Source: Puccinia triticina
Taxonomy: Eukaryota; Basidiomycota; Pucciniomycetes; Pucciniales; Pucciniaceae
Length of the DNA: 64,000 nt
Assembly: GCF_026914185.1 (NCBI RefSeq)
Contig: NC_070561.1
Location: 4,774,001 to 4,838,000 of the forward strand
Direction of reading: 5' to 3'
A model generated the notes under the pieces. That model saw nothing but the letters and a program-made list of their open reading frames with translations, had not been told where the DNA came from and searched no databases. A program made the translations under genes and the position numbers. Positions 1-11,198 of the stretch are shown one piece after another. Each line of letters starts with the position of its first letter. Position 1 is the stretch's first letter.

Positions 1-111
1 TTGTTTTAATATTTTACATAATTTTTTTAACTTTTTATGTGATCGTTTTTGGTAGGTAAGAAAAACTTGATTCAGAGGTGCAAAGCAGCAAGAAAAAATA
101 TTTGAAAAAGA

Positions 112-3100
112 TTACTTTTGTTTTTCACAAAATTTGGTATAAGCAGAAACGATACTTTGGGCTTTGGAAAACTTTCCTGTAACTTGTATGCCTTCTTTGA
201 GCCACAGATGACTACTAACGCATCGCTCAATAGTACGGGGTATTAAGCTACCTCGCCCACTTGAGCAGACATCGGCAGCGGAAGAAAATATACGCTCAGC
301 CGCACATGAAGATGCTGAGCAAGCTAGGTAGTCCTTCGCCAAGGATGCAAGAACAGGATAAGTTGATGAATGATCCTGTAGGTTATGAAACATGAGTGTC
401 ATTTCCAAATTGAAATGAGTTTATTACAAAAAACACACCTTCCACCATACCAACAGCGCTTTTGGATCTTTTGCCCTTGGTCCCGGTAGCCGATCCATGT
501 TTTTGATGTAAACTTCAAGCTCTTTACTTTCTTCGACAGCTGAAGCGCTGAACAACTCAAAGATATCATCTTGATCAACAGTTGGATTCATTTTCTTTGA
601 GTTGTTTTCATCTTCAGCTTTCTGTTTTTGTAGCATACTGTCTCGCTTGAAAAAGTGTTGCTCCAATAATTTCTTTGCCTCGTCAGCTTTTTCAGGCCAG
701 CAATGCGTAAAAAGATTCAAGCAAAATGTTGGATGGAGAATCGTTGCCATGACAAGAGTTTCACATTCAAGCGCCTCGTCCTGGTAGGTCTTGAGCTTTT
801 CAATCATTTTAATATACATCGGATGTAACGCATCTCCTCGGTCGGATCCTTCCTCTTTCTTTTTCAAATCGCTAATTGTTTGATAATAATTTGGCAACAC
901 AAATGCACCTGTAGGCCCATCACCCTCCATCAATTTGGTGAGACGGTTGAAAGGCTGATAAAAAAAATAAGCTTCTTGAACAAAGTCATATATACGTCTT
1001 TTGAATTTTTTTTCTCACTTCTAACTCCTCGTTTAATTCTTTAATCATCAACCATTCTTTATTTGAGAACTGAATTTCCTTAAAGTGACCAAACTTCTTG
1101 CGATTTTCTTTACGACTGGATTTGGAAATTTGATCTTGGTATTTAACATACTCATCGTGGAGCATTGAATCGATAACCTACAGTCAAAGCTATCAGTGAT
1201 AAATTTTAATTGTAAAGCTAATTGAAGCGCAAATACTTACTTCTCTTGCCTCATAGGCACGCTGTCGGCTTTGATATTTTATGTTCCAGCGAATTCCGTA
1301 GCCTGCAATCAGACCCTTCAGGTTTTTTCCTGCTGCACGACGGTCAAATTCCTGTCTCCATACACACGAGCCAGTTATCTTTTTGACTACAAAGTCCAAC
1401 TATTTTCTTATAGTTCAGTCAGTACGCAAAAAATAAAAGAAAAATACAAGATAGAAGATCGTAAACCTACTGCTTTAGTCAAATCATGCAACTCATTAGA
1501 CTCATTCCTGTTTGTAGCAGATTTACTCTTATTTCCAGCATTCCTACTTCTTCTTGCCTTATCTTCTCTCTCAACCGGTTCAGAATATTCATTGTCCTCT
1601 ACCACATCATCGTCCTCTACCACGTCATCCTCATCCTCGTTATAAATATCGCTATCCGTATTGTCACCAGCATCGCTTTCCTCTACCAATCCATCTGCAG
1701 CATCTTCATCCTCCTCTTCCAAGATTCGCTCCAGATTATCTGAGTAGGGGAAAGCGCCAAGAAAAGATTTCTTGATCTTTGGTGGTGGTGGGGCTTCAAT
1801 ACCTAATTTGTTCAAACCAGCATTAACAACCAATGCCATCTTGTGGCAAAAGCACTTAATGTGCATCGTATTGTAGTCCCATTCGATTTCGTCGGTTCCT
1901 TCAAGGAGACGCAATTGGGAGTGCATTGTTGAAGCCATTGTACCGTTGTTTGAGCCCGAATCTGTAGTCTGGCATAGCATGTATTTACAAGAAAAAGAAA
2001 ACCAATTAGATTTTGGATATCTACCGTATAAGCAAGAAAACTTATCTTTCCCTGAAGTTGATGCTTCTTCAAAATGTTGATTACTGGCTCAGCCAACAAG
2101 CTCCCTCTGTGGTGACAAGCAACAAGTTTGAGACTCAGATGGAGTACATTGTAGTTCCAATCGTTATCAACAAAAGAAACTGAAGCGCCGATAAATCCAA
2201 AACGGTTCCCTTTGGTTGTCCAAACATCATGTATAAGATTGAACTTGCTGTTGGTATCCTGATGATTGATAAATCATTTCAACAAGATAAGTCAGTAATT
2301 CTCCCAAAAAAATCAAATTAAATTACACACTTTTACACGTTTGATCATTGCAGCTTGTAAGTCCAAGTACACTGTTCTAGCCGAATCGGCCGCCCATCTT
2401 CGCTTAAACAAGTTGGCACCGGCTTGACAGTAGTGAAATGCTGCTCGCAGATAAGCGTCCTCAACTCGAGTCCAAGGGATTGCTTGACGTAACAACCACA
2501 GAGATAAGATCTGATTGAGTACAACATTATTGAACTTTTCAACTGGGGCGAAATGGTGAGTGATTGTTCCAGGTTTTCCACCAGCCTTTTTCAGTCTGTC
2601 TTCTTCAAGCGTGGTCAGAGGCAGCTTGGCACCAGCAGCAATAGCATCACGACGTTTTGGGCATCCTTCCGAAATCCTTCCACCCTGACGAGACCCATCA
2701 CGATGCGCACAAAGATTTGAAAAGCTGCTTTGAGAAACTCGCACTTCTTTTTTACACCATTTACAGCTGTATGTCTGTGGTGGTTTATCAGAAGGCTTCA
2801 AATAAAAAAGAAAGATGATGAGTTATAGCATCATTCATAAAAAAAATTTCTTAGGACTTACATCATCCTTGCGACGGAATGGATCAGAAAAAAAATCCTT
2901 GGCATCGTCAAACTCAGGGTTGCGCCTTTTCCGTTTTGGTTGTGCCTTTGAATTTTCTTCATTGGAGTCTTGGATATAATCAGTAGCCTGGGAAGATTGA
3001 GCTTTGGAGTTGGCAGGATTTCTTTGAGAGCAACTTGAATTGTTTGGTTTCTTTCCGTTTCGTTTGGTGGCAATAGGTGTGTCTTGGGAGATCAAATCTG

Positions 3101-3323
3101 AATCAAACTCTGAGGGTGCCTTTCGTTTTCTGGGTTGAGTTGTACTTGATTCTGTGGCAGTTCTATTGGACAAAAGGGGCTGGGTGATTGAACGACGTGA
3201 ATCTGGTGAAGGGTTGATCATTCCAGATCTCCTGATAGGGGTGGTGACTCTTGAGGATCGACGAACTTGACCCTCGGAAGCATCGCTTGTGTATCCAGCT
3301 TGTTTGGTAGATTGAGCTGGCAT
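112..3323 (-). CDS. hAT-family DNA transposase, eight exons, open throughout
   Basis: Transposase of the hAT superfamily, which cuts and pastes DNA and leaves 8-bp target duplications. Proposed exons on the minus strand: 3323-2862, 2795-2331, 2258-2025, 1968-1471, 1399-1241, 1177-1019, 954-439, 375-112. All junctions are phase 0 and join into about 918 codons without a stop. Seen in order: a basic Ser/Pro-rich N-terminus, a BED-type zinc finger (CKWC then a distant H), the RNase H-like core (TTDSGSNNGTM, then HIKCFCHKMAL), an acidic insertion rich in Asp/Glu, and the C-terminal dimerisation block (ASSCAAERIFSSA, SSHLWL). Introns are 56-72 bp, most with GTAAGT-like donors. The donor at 2331 could instead be 2337. 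Terminal inverted repeats were not found; one end may lie left of the window. Family call is confident; activity is inference. Confidence 0.85.
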
Positions 3324-4361
3324 GAATTTTCAGAACGGAGTGATGGTTTTAAGAAAAAGTAGGACTTGGAGGAGCTGAATTTGTTTGTGGTGAATGGTAT
3401 GTATTGGACAGCAAACAACTTGCGAGTTTGGGAAAAAAATGTATGCAAGAGAACTCTGCATAGCTTGGACTGACCGGTGACCCGTAGTTTTTTGCGGGCG
3501 CTCAAATTAATATCTGTGACCCACACCAGAAAATATAGTCTGATCTGAAGGCTCAATTTCACCTCACATCCATGTATCTGTTTGCATGGCTCAAACCAAT
3601 GCTTTATTTAATTCCAAATGTGCACTCTTCTCATTAATCTTTTGCTGGTCCATTGATATGAATTCTTGATTATAATTCTTCTATAAATTATGTGGTTATT
3701 GTAACTGGCCTTCCTAGCTTAGTCTAATCTATCATGATTCTATTGCAAAGATATTTTGAAAGTAAATTTTCTTTGAAACTTTCAATTTCTGTGCACACAC
3801 ATTCAACAAATCAAACCTCTGGCAGTTAAAACTTTCAATTTCTGTGCACACACATTCAACAAATCAAACCTCTGGCAGTTAAAACTTGATTTCTTGGCTA
3901 ATTCATATGCTACTATTTATTGAATGAAAATGGTCTTTTGAATTCATGTTCTGATTGATATGAATAAAATCCACTATGTATGAATATTCATTCTAATATT
4001 TCTGAGTTTCACTATGCTCTATCCAGTCAATTCAGATCAATTCAAGTCCTGAATCTAGTTGTTTGATTGTATATCCTTTGTAATCATGATAATTACTAGT
4101 TTTTAAGAGTTAATTGCTTAGATAGCTATTTGTATGCTAATAGAGGTCATGGCTGCTTTTACGCCACATTCTCATTTGTGTACTATTTCATTGAATCAAT
4201 TCCAACTCAGAAAACATGCAAAATCAAGGCTCTCTCTCATAACTCAAGTCACCCTTTTCCTGAATTGTTGATACATATATATTTTCTTGAGGCTCAAATT
4301 GTGTTGAAAGAGGATTTTGTAATTAAATCAGAACATGGTTGGGGATAACAAGTGTAAAATC
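3324..4361. other. AT-rich intergenic stretch between hAT and Tet-like genes
   Basis: No convincing gene. It holds the probable promoter of the hAT transposase on the minus strand (just above 3323) and a 53-bp tandem duplication described separately. A 72-codon plus-strand frame at 4130-4348 has no recognisable content. Confidence 0.5.
3778..3883. repeat. perfect 53-bp tandem duplication
   Basis: Two consecutive copies of a 53-bp unit beginning ACTTTCAATTTCTG and ending GGCAGTTAAA, identical by eye. The identity implies a recent replication slippage or unequal exchange in otherwise unique AT-rich DNA. Confidence 0.9.
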
Positions 4362-5528
4362 TTAGAAAGAGAAGAAAAGCGTAAAGTAAAACAAAATTGT
4401 GACTGAAGTAGCTATTAAAGTACTTCTACCCATACTACGAAACATATAAAAAAAATGATCGCCAAAATAATGGGCTATGCTAGTGTAAAAACCCTTCATA
4501 TATTTATCACAAGTATGTGCTAAAGCAGAGTTTATTTGTATGGACATTCCAAGACGAGTAAATTGAGAGCTCTTAGAGTGAGGCATAGTGCAGTGAGTAT
4601 ATTTATTCGCTTGCCATATCATCTTGACAATCCCATGCTGATGATCAAAATCAATACCAATACGGTGATCAGGGAAAATAAAAGGCCCCGATTTGATGTC
4701 ATACTTGGAAGAGTCTACTAAAGTGTAATCAGAAGTGCGAGTTGGAAGAAACAAGACGAAAGCAAATTGAGAGATATCCTCGGTGTCTTTGTGCGGAGGA
4801 TTAAAAAAACCATTGGTAGTAAACGTAATATGAGGAGTGCAGGTAGACTCTTGTGGAAGTTCACCGTAAGCAAGGTCTGGAAAGGAGGGGATATTATACT
4901 TCTTCATGAGGTCTTGATTGTCTTGGAATGGAGTGTGAGCAAGATCCTTGAAGAGATTTCCGATTATTTGACCAACTTTAGAAGACTTGACGTAATGTTC
5001 ATCAAAGGCCCGCATTTCAGTTTCGTTGAATGCCTTGATGTATTGGCCTACAATCTGGTCCTCATCATATGACTTCCTCCAGCCAATGGCCCACATGAGA
5101 CCACCCCAAACTCAAGAACAAGAGTGAACACCATTGATAAAACGTTTAGACTTATGAAGAAAATTGGAAACGTAGTTGAGATCTTCGATTTGAGAACTAG
5201 TGAGCTCTTCGACGGGTGTGAATTCGACAATGGCTATCACAGACTTTTTGTCAAGAGGATCCTTGATCACGTTGAGTCCGGAGGTGAGAAATCGGTATGA
5301 TCTGACTTGTTTGTGTGCGGATGCGATTTCGGCGGCAGTTGGAATACGGGTTGGTTTGTCATTGACCCAAGGGATGTTTGGATAGAGGTTGTGAGGTTCG
5401 TATTTGACCCGATGCCAAATCACGGACCCGTCCTTCCACTCAAGTTGTTCCTGCATCAAAGCGTTGTTTTCCCTTGATCGCTTTGCCTTATTTCTTTGGC
5501 AAGATGCTTTACTGCTCTTATTTTTATG
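4362..5528 (-). pseudogene. Tet-like 2OG-Fe(II) oxygenase copy with one TGA stop
   Basis: Copy of the Tet/JBP-like 2-oxoglutarate and Fe(II)-dependent dioxygenase family that is greatly expanded in some basidiomycetes. Relatives oxidise 5-methylcytosine; the substrate here is unknown. One frame runs from about 5528 (after a TCTAG splice-acceptor-like site) to 4362, interrupted only by TGA at 5114-5112, between FINGVHSCS and VWGGLMWAIGW. Seen: a basic N-terminal stretch, the probable iron ligands in PPHKDTED (His and Asp) and the distal His in NKYTHCTMPHS, followed by SSQFTRLGMS, whose Arg could bind the co-substrate. A hydrophobic tail (TSVTILFYFTLFF) closes the frame. Upstream exons were not identified. 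It lies about 1 kb from the hAT transposase in the same orientation. Ligand assignment follows the family pattern and is inference. Confidence 0.72.
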
Positions 5529-5819
5529 ACTAGAAGAATAATTTCAAGTCCCCGGGAGAATGTCCGCCCGAGATCAATCATTTCATCAACATAGTCATTA
5601 TAATAATTTGCAAGACAGTCAACCAACAAAGAAAAAGGCAAAAGTGACAAGAGAAATATCGATCAGTATCAATGTCCCTCTGAATAGATGTGAGTCCATA
5701 CCTTTTCTTTTTTCCCATGATGACACACTCCAATGATCTCGCTGTTTGATACTGTTACCAAGTGAAATTGGAGTGGTAAGCACCACGCTCTTGTGAAGAA
5801 ATTTATTGAATTTGTGAAC

Positions 5820-6850
5820 AGCCCAAAGGCTTGACTTACGTCTGGAAGTTGATTAATTGGCTGCTTAGTCGTTGCAGAGCGTCTGAAAGGATTGGCGGGG
5901 TTTCTGAATGGGTTGGGGGCGTCTTAACGGGTGGGCGAGCGTCTGAGCGGGTCGGCGACCGTCTGAGCGGGTCGGTGAGCGTCTGAGCCGGTCGGCGAGC
6001 GTCTGAGCGGATCGGCGCGCGTCTGAATGGGTCGGGGGCGTCTGAACGGGTCGGCGAGCGTTTAAACGGGTCGGCGAGCGTCTGAATGGGCCGGTGTGAG
6101 TCTGAACGTATTGGTGGAGCATTTAAAAAGGTGTGGTGTCAACAACAAGGAACACGATCGCAGAGCTGCAAAGAGGAAAAATAGCAGCGAGGAGGGTTGG
6201 CATACCTCTTGAAGTCAATTGGGGTTAGCGGGCGTCTGAACGGGTTGGAGGACGTCTAAACAGGTCGGAGGGCGTCTGAACGGGTCGGCAGGCGTCTGAA
6301 AGGGTGGGTGGGGCTTCTGAAAGGGTCGGTGGAGTGTCTAAAAGGTTGGCGGGGTGTCAGCAAGCAGAAACAGGCAACCCTAGAGCTGCAATGGGCAAAT
6401 GAGCAGCGCGGATGGTCGGCTTACCTCTTGATCAAGTAAGCTGGACGGTTGCTCGGCGCTTGCGCAGATTTTGTAAGCCTATCGGCAGGGTGTCACCAAG
6501 GGGCATGCAAGCGATTCAACTTCCAAGAGAGAACGTACCTTTGTAAATCAATTGGTCGGTTTCTGCGTGCTTCCCAGGCGTCTAAACAAATCGGAAGCGC
6601 ACACCATCAGCATTAAGAGAAAGGTGCAATTTCCAATGCAGTTCACAGGGTTGACTTACCTCTGTGAGTCAATCGGTTAGGCGCTGGGCACGTAAAGAGT
6701 GTCAGTACCAATGATCAGGTTGTCAGAAAGCAGAAAAAGGCCCCTTGGCAGCTCTGCAAGCTGCAAAGGGGCACAAGGGCAGTTCGGAGGTTGGCTTACT
6801 TTTTTAATTTAATCGCTCGGCTGCTGGGCACTCAAAAAGCTTCTGAACAG
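5820..6850. repeat. higher-order repeat with embedded 20-bp minisatellite
   Basis: About six degenerate copies of a block centred on GGCTTACCTCTTGANTCAAT, near 5838, 6200, 6420, 6535, 6655 and 6795. Several carry a preceding GAGCTGCAANGGG/GCAG segment. Between the first copies sits a roughly 20-bp minisatellite, GGGTCGGCGAGCGTCTGAGC and variants (about 5875-6120 and 6225-6360). Read on the minus strand each block shows a GTAAG-type splice donor, so a duplicated exon/intron unit or a noncoding transcript is possible; no protein is recognisable. Confidence 0.6.
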
Positions 6851-7137
6851 TTGCGAGGTCGTGAAGTGATAGTAGAGCAGTGAGCATTTGAGGGGAAAAG
6901 ATGCTATAGGGGCTTGGGATTGGTGAATAAATACTAATTTGTGGATTGCGCTGAGCAGTGAGCGCATATGTAAGAGTTGATTGAAAGGGGCAATGCGAAA
7001 AGAGCCAAGAGGTGTATTTGGATACCAACTCTGAAACGGGTCTGGGAACATGCCACGGCAGCCCAAGCATCCACGGGGTTGCATACAATAATACCAGATG
7101 AGAGCGTATGGATAACCCATTCTCACGGCCGCTGTAA

Positions 7138-7252
7138 ACTCAGGCCTAGCGCAGTGGTAAACACGTGCGATATCCCGGTCCTGTATCAGGCACTCGTGTG
7201 GGTTCGATCCCCAAAAGGGACTGAGCTGCCCTAGTCTGGCGTGCTTTTATTT
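7138..7252 (+). mobile_element. tRNA-derived SINE head with A and B boxes
   Basis: An RNA polymerase III internal promoter is visible: A box TAGCGCAGTGG at 7147-7157 and B box GGTTCGATCCC at 7201-7211, spaced as in a tRNA. A TTTT tract follows at about 7243. The surrounding sequence does not fold as a full tRNA: the T-stem is mismatched and no acceptor stem closes. A tRNA-derived short interspersed element, or a decayed tRNA, is therefore more likely than a working tRNA gene. No poly-A tail or target duplication was identified. Confidence 0.6.
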
Positions 7253-7261
7253 CATTCTGCA

Positions 7262-7620
7262 CGGATCCCATCTCCTGTCACACAGCGTAGCGCAGCGGGA
7301 AAAGCTGCACGTTACGCTAACTGTTAGCGTAAACTCAGCTACGCTGTTTAGCAATTAAAAGGTTGTTAGCGATGATTAAACTACGCTGTGTAGGGATCAC
7401 AAACGTGTTAGCGGTGAGAAAACTACGCTGACAGCTATTTTAGCGGTGATTAGTCCAAGCTAGCGCAAGAAAAAATTGAGAGGCAAAATGATTCCGCTAC
7501 GCTGCTGTTAGTTTAACTGAAATTAACTGTAACTAACACTATGGAGATCTTGGGTGACAATCTCGTCGCTACGCTGAGGATTATCAGGCAAATAGCGTAG
7601 CTTAGCGTAGCGACCCAGTG
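7262..7620. repeat. TAGCG/CGCTA-rich subterminal-repeat region
   Basis: The motif TAGCG or its complement CGCTA occurs many times on both strands (for example GCGTAGCGCAGCGG at 7285 and TAGCGTAGCTTAGCG at 7592). Dense short repeats in both orientations resemble the subterminal transposase-binding sites of non-autonomous hAT elements. A similar CGCAGCG-rich stretch lies at 40225-40470. Matching ends and a target duplication were not found. Confidence 0.4.
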
Positions 7621-7642
7621 TTGGTCCAAGGCTGTCGGAGGT

Positions 7643-7690
7643 TATGTGTTTGGGTGCCTATATGTTATGTGTTTGGCACCTAAACACATA
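7643..7690. repeat. 16-bp inverted repeat (stem-loop)
   Basis: Arms TATGTGTTTGGGTGCC (7643-7658) and GGCACCTAAACACATA (7675-7690) pair at 15 of 16 positions around a 16-base loop. It is possibly the remains of a small foldback element. Confidence 0.6.
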
Positions 7691-7699
7691 AAGTTCATG

Positions 7700-8398
7700 C
7701 TAACAAGCATGATGAATATTCATTTTGGGATTAGTCCCAGGATTAGTGGGGTCTAAATTTAGACCTCACTAGCTCCAAACAGAGCTCTGGGTTAAGTTGA
7801 TCCCCGGTTGATCCAACCCAATGCGGGTGCGGGGTTGAACTAAGTGCCCTAATCCGGGCTAACTTAGCGCCCGGTGCGGATGGTCTCAAGCAACTGATGA
7901 AAAACAGGGGTTGGCCAGTTGGAATGGTAACCAAGCGGAGAAAGGGATCAGGGTACCAAGTTGCAATTGGCCAGTGAGAAGCGGAAGGTTGACCAGTGGT
8001 GACTGTGACAACAAGGGCGTGGCAAGAGCAACGGTGAAGACACAAAGGGGTACAATGACCTGTGTGAGGAATATATAAATGGAGGGGGTGGGGAGCATTC
8101 TCCCCCAGGGGATCAGGTTCCGTTCTACCCCCTCCCTGGAGGCCCCCTAATTGCTTGATTAGGCCCCTTCTTGATTTCCCAATTGACCAACACTCTTTTG
8201 CGCGTTGCTGCGGCACGTGCTGGAGGGTCAATCCGGGGTGCTTCTCAGGAAGTGTTTGGGGATTATTTTCAACATTCAATTAATTTATTTATTATGTAGT
8301 TAACTCATGGGTGTGGTGGATTGAGACATTGGTGGGCTTTCTGGTAAAGAGCACACCCCAAAACTTAGATCTGAGGGGCCAGGATTGTGTGAATTCAA
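7700..8398. other. unassigned repeat-like stretch, possible LTR fragment
   Basis: Contains a palindrome (GTCTAAATTTAGAC at 7751) and a TATA-like ATATATAAATGG near 8074 followed by pyrimidine-rich DNA. This could be part of a degraded LTR promoter. Open frames here (for example minus 7743-8279) look like chance frames. No termini could be assigned. Confidence 0.3.
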
Positions 8399-8628
8399 TA
8401 AACTTGGATTCAAAGTTGGCCAGGTGCTACTTGCATGCACTTTTGCAAGTCGATGTTCAAGTTCATTCTTGAACACCAAGTTGCAAAAGTTCATGCAAGT
8501 CAGATTGCACTACACCCCCCCAAGCTTCTTGAATAGTTTTTTGAGTGTTGGTGTTCAAGAAAAGCCTTGCCCACCAACTTGCAAAAGTACATGCACATCA
8601 TACATGGCCAACTTTGAATCCCAGTCTG
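8399..8628. mobile_element. foldback/MITE-like element
   Basis: Long imperfect inverted repeats. The left arm has TTGGATTCAAAGTTGGCCA, TGCATGCACTTTTGCAAGT and TTCTTGAACACCA; the right arm carries their complements in reverse order and ends CCAACTTTGAATCCCAG. It ends only a few bases from the target duplication of the hAT element starting at 8638. No coding capacity. Confidence 0.6.
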
Positions 8629-8629
8629 A

Positions 8630-8637
8630 GTTCCGCC
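8630..8637. repeat. 8-bp target site duplication, left
   Basis: GTTCCGCC, repeated exactly at 11096-11103 on the other side of the hAT element. Confidence 0.9.
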
Positions 8638-8917
8638 TAGGGGTGTAAATGGGTCGGGTCGACCCGCAAAGACCCGTGACCCAATGGGTTCTGGGTTGGG
8701 TTTGGGCAGCCTTTTGGCCTCCCTTTGAGAAACTGACCCGACCCGTTGAGACCCAATTAGAAAATTGGGTTGGGTTTGGGCAGGGCTTTTTCCATTTGGG
8801 TCGGCCCATGAAGCCGACTAAGACCCAATTAGGAAAGCTACCCAAGGCTGTTGCTCCACAATCCAGAGTCCACACTTCCAAAGTCTCACCACCACATCTC
8901 GACTTACTCAATCACGA

Positions 8918-9378
8918 ATGGCGCGATCAACAAATAAGAACATTATTCCCTCATCACCGACGGAATTGGACAAAGCAGCAACTAGTGTCACTGCTATAAA
9001 AAAAACCCTCTCTACCTGGTTTAACAAGCTCTTGTCAAAGCAAACTACCTTGCATGTGGATAAAGAATCCTCAGCTAGTCAAGCACCATCAGACCAACCA
9101 AAATTGACTCAAGACAATGACGATGTTGACGTTGTGAGAACTCCTTTGGGACGGGTGGCAGTTCTGCGAGGGGGAAATACCAGTTATAATATTTCAAAGA
9201 TGTAAGAAGCTATTACAACTGTTATGGGTGGTTTGAAAGACCTGCCCCTCTATGATACTACACAAGAGCTTTCACAACAAATTTATTTATTGTTGTGGCA
9301 AACTAATGATAGAGAAAACTATGTGCAGCAGTCTCTTATCAGACCTAGATCAAACTTGAATTCAGCGGAAAAGTGGAT
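8918..9378 (+). pseudogene. hAT transposase N-terminal fragment
   Basis: The frame starts at ATG 8918 (MARSTNKNIIPSS) and is open to TAA at 9203-9205, where CAA to TAA would explain the break. The same frame stays open beyond it (EAITTVMGGLKDLPLYDTT, then LLLWQTNDRENY) to a second TAA at about 9376. It sits between the left terminal repeat of the hAT element and foreign internal sequence, so it is read as the N-terminus of the lost transposase. The call rests on position rather than on a recognised domain. Confidence 0.5.
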
Positions 9379-10006
9379 TTTGTAAGGGAAATGGAGTTGG
9401 AGTGGTTTACAGCAGCCTTGAGTCAGATAATGGAAATGAGCCTAAACGTAAGATATGTTTTATATGGTTTGATATGTTTGTGATATGAAAGTGGAGATAA
9501 ACTGATACAAGACTTCTGAGAGAACTGATGTTATATGTGAACTGTTCAAAGTGTCTTTGCCCTCTTCCTTAACCTTCAGTTAAGATCACAATGGGTTAAG
9601 ATCACTTTGACTTGTTAAGAGCACAAGTGGGTGATGCTTGCTACTTGACTACTTAGAACTACTCTGAGGCATGAAAGATGTTAATGGGCAACTTGATTGA
9701 GATCACACTGCTGGATTTATGTGGATGTGACTTGTAACTCTGAGTGAGATGTGTGTTCTGGTTAGGATTGCCTGAGTGGCATGCTGAAAACTGAGGAGGG
9801 AAAATCTCCTCCTTTTATAGTAAAATGTGAGGGATTTTTGCTGGTGGGGATCCTTGTGAGGGATTTTTGCTGGTGTGACCACCACACAGGTGTCCATGTG
9901 GTGATGGTATCCACGTGGTTGTGGTGGTGGTGCCCATATGGTGTCCATGTGGTTGTGGTAGTGGTGTCCATGTGGTGGTGTCCATGGAGCCTACACAATT
10001 ATGGAG

Positions 10007-10165
10007 GTGTCCACAGGTGGAGCCATGCTGTGGTACGTGGGTGGACCCAAACAATAACCCTGGAGGTGTCCACAGGTGGAACCATGCCATGGTGCGTGGG
10101 TGGAGCCAAACAACAATCATTGAGTTGTCCACAGGTGGAACCATGCCATGGGCAGAGCCAAACCA
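10007..10165. repeat. tandem repeat of about 60 bp, three copies
   Basis: Three imperfect copies of a unit with GTCCACAGGTGGARCCATGC and GTGGGTGGANCCAAACAA lie inside the hAT element. Just before them, 9885-9980 is a GTGGTGTCCATGTGG-rich low-complexity stretch. This filler has replaced the transposase core. Confidence 0.75.
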
Positions 10166-10395
10166 CGCCACTACATACACTATAAATATGTCCTTGAGTC
10201 TAATTCTATAATATGTACTATCAAAATGTCTCTACAGTATGTAATTATGCTTATGAACACAGTATAATACTAGTAACTTTTGACTGAGTGCAGCTAGCCT
10301 AGTGGTTCCAGTGAGTGACTAGGGGTTAAATGACCTGTAGAATCCAATTATGCAATAATACATCTAGAAATATGTCTCCTTCTTAATAGTAAACT

Positions 10396-10812
10396 GTGAC
10401 TTTATGTGATTTGATACTTGAAACACATTTGGCACACCACAACGTGCGCTTCAAGAAATACATCACAGCCATCTACTCCACCCAAGCTGTATCAACCACT
10501 GCCAAGCTTGATCTGTACCTTCAAGAACCACCAGTTGCGACTCAATCTCAAAAGTTTTTAGTTCTTGCCTGGTGGAGCACCCACCAGGGAAGATTTCCGA
10601 ACCTTTCCAAGCTGGCAAAAACTGTACTGATGGTTCCAATGACCTCAATTGATTTGAAATCTGCCTTCTCAACCAGCGGGAGAGTGCTCAGTGACTACCA
10701 AACCAGGATGAAGCCAGAAACACTCAAGGCTCTCCTATGTGGGCAAGACTGGATCCGCAGCCATGAAGGCCTATACCTGGACCCTTCGGAAACAGATGAA
10801 CTCATAGATTAA
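10396..10812 (+). pseudogene. hAT transposase C-terminal dimerisation fragment
   Basis: Residues of the hAT dimerisation domain are visible: LAWWSTHQGRFPNLSKLAK, then VPMTSIDLKSAFSTSGRVLS and CGQDWIRSH, ending at TAG/TAA about 10812. It lies just inside the right terminal repeat of the 8638-11095 element, in the same orientation as the N-terminal fragment at 8918. The RNase H-like core between the two is absent. Confidence 0.8.
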
Positions 10813-11198
10813 GGATTTCCATGTTTTTCTTTTCTGTCTATTCTAAAGCAATACACAAAGCTTTTATTTTCTTTTCTTGTGCTTTTAAACTGGGCACTCA
10901 TTTCTGAGATCTGCTGAGCAAAAAATGTCGGGTTGACCCAAGACCCCACCCGGACCCGACCCGGACCCAACACCTTGTAAATTGGGTCGGGTTTGGGCAG
11001 CGTATGTATCTGCACTTTTGTCCCGACCCGGGGTTCACGTCGGGTCGGGTTTGGGCACCATTTTCCGACCCGAACCCGACCCGTTTACCCCCCTAGTTCC
11101 GCCATGGGTGCCTGACCCTGTCGATGCGTTTAGGGTTCCCCCGGGGTGCTGGGCTGCCTTCCCCAGCCCCGCCTCCCCCAGCCAGCCAGCTGGTGACG

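Larger units (their letters stand above)
8638..11095. mobile_element. internally deleted hAT element with TIRs and 8-bp TSD
   Basis: The left end TAGGGGTGTAAATGGGTCGG and the right end, read inward as TAGGGGGGTAAACGGGTCGG, form 22-bp terminal inverted repeats with two mismatches. The direct repeat GTTCCGCC flanks both sides (8630-8637 and 11096-11103), the 8-bp duplication expected of hAT. Subterminal regions are packed with GGGTCGGGT/ACCCGACCC motifs. Inside are the N- and C-terminal parts of a transposase; the catalytic core is missing and replaced by about 1 kb of unrelated DNA. The element would need a transposase in trans. Confidence 0.92.

Noticed and set aside
5865..6122. 85-codon minus-strand Arg/Pro/Thr-rich protein
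   Set aside because: Translation of a degenerate 20-bp minisatellite; no conserved features.
7138..7230. Functional tRNA gene
   Set aside because: A and B boxes are present, but the acceptor stem and T-stem do not pair properly and no plausible anticodon arm was found.
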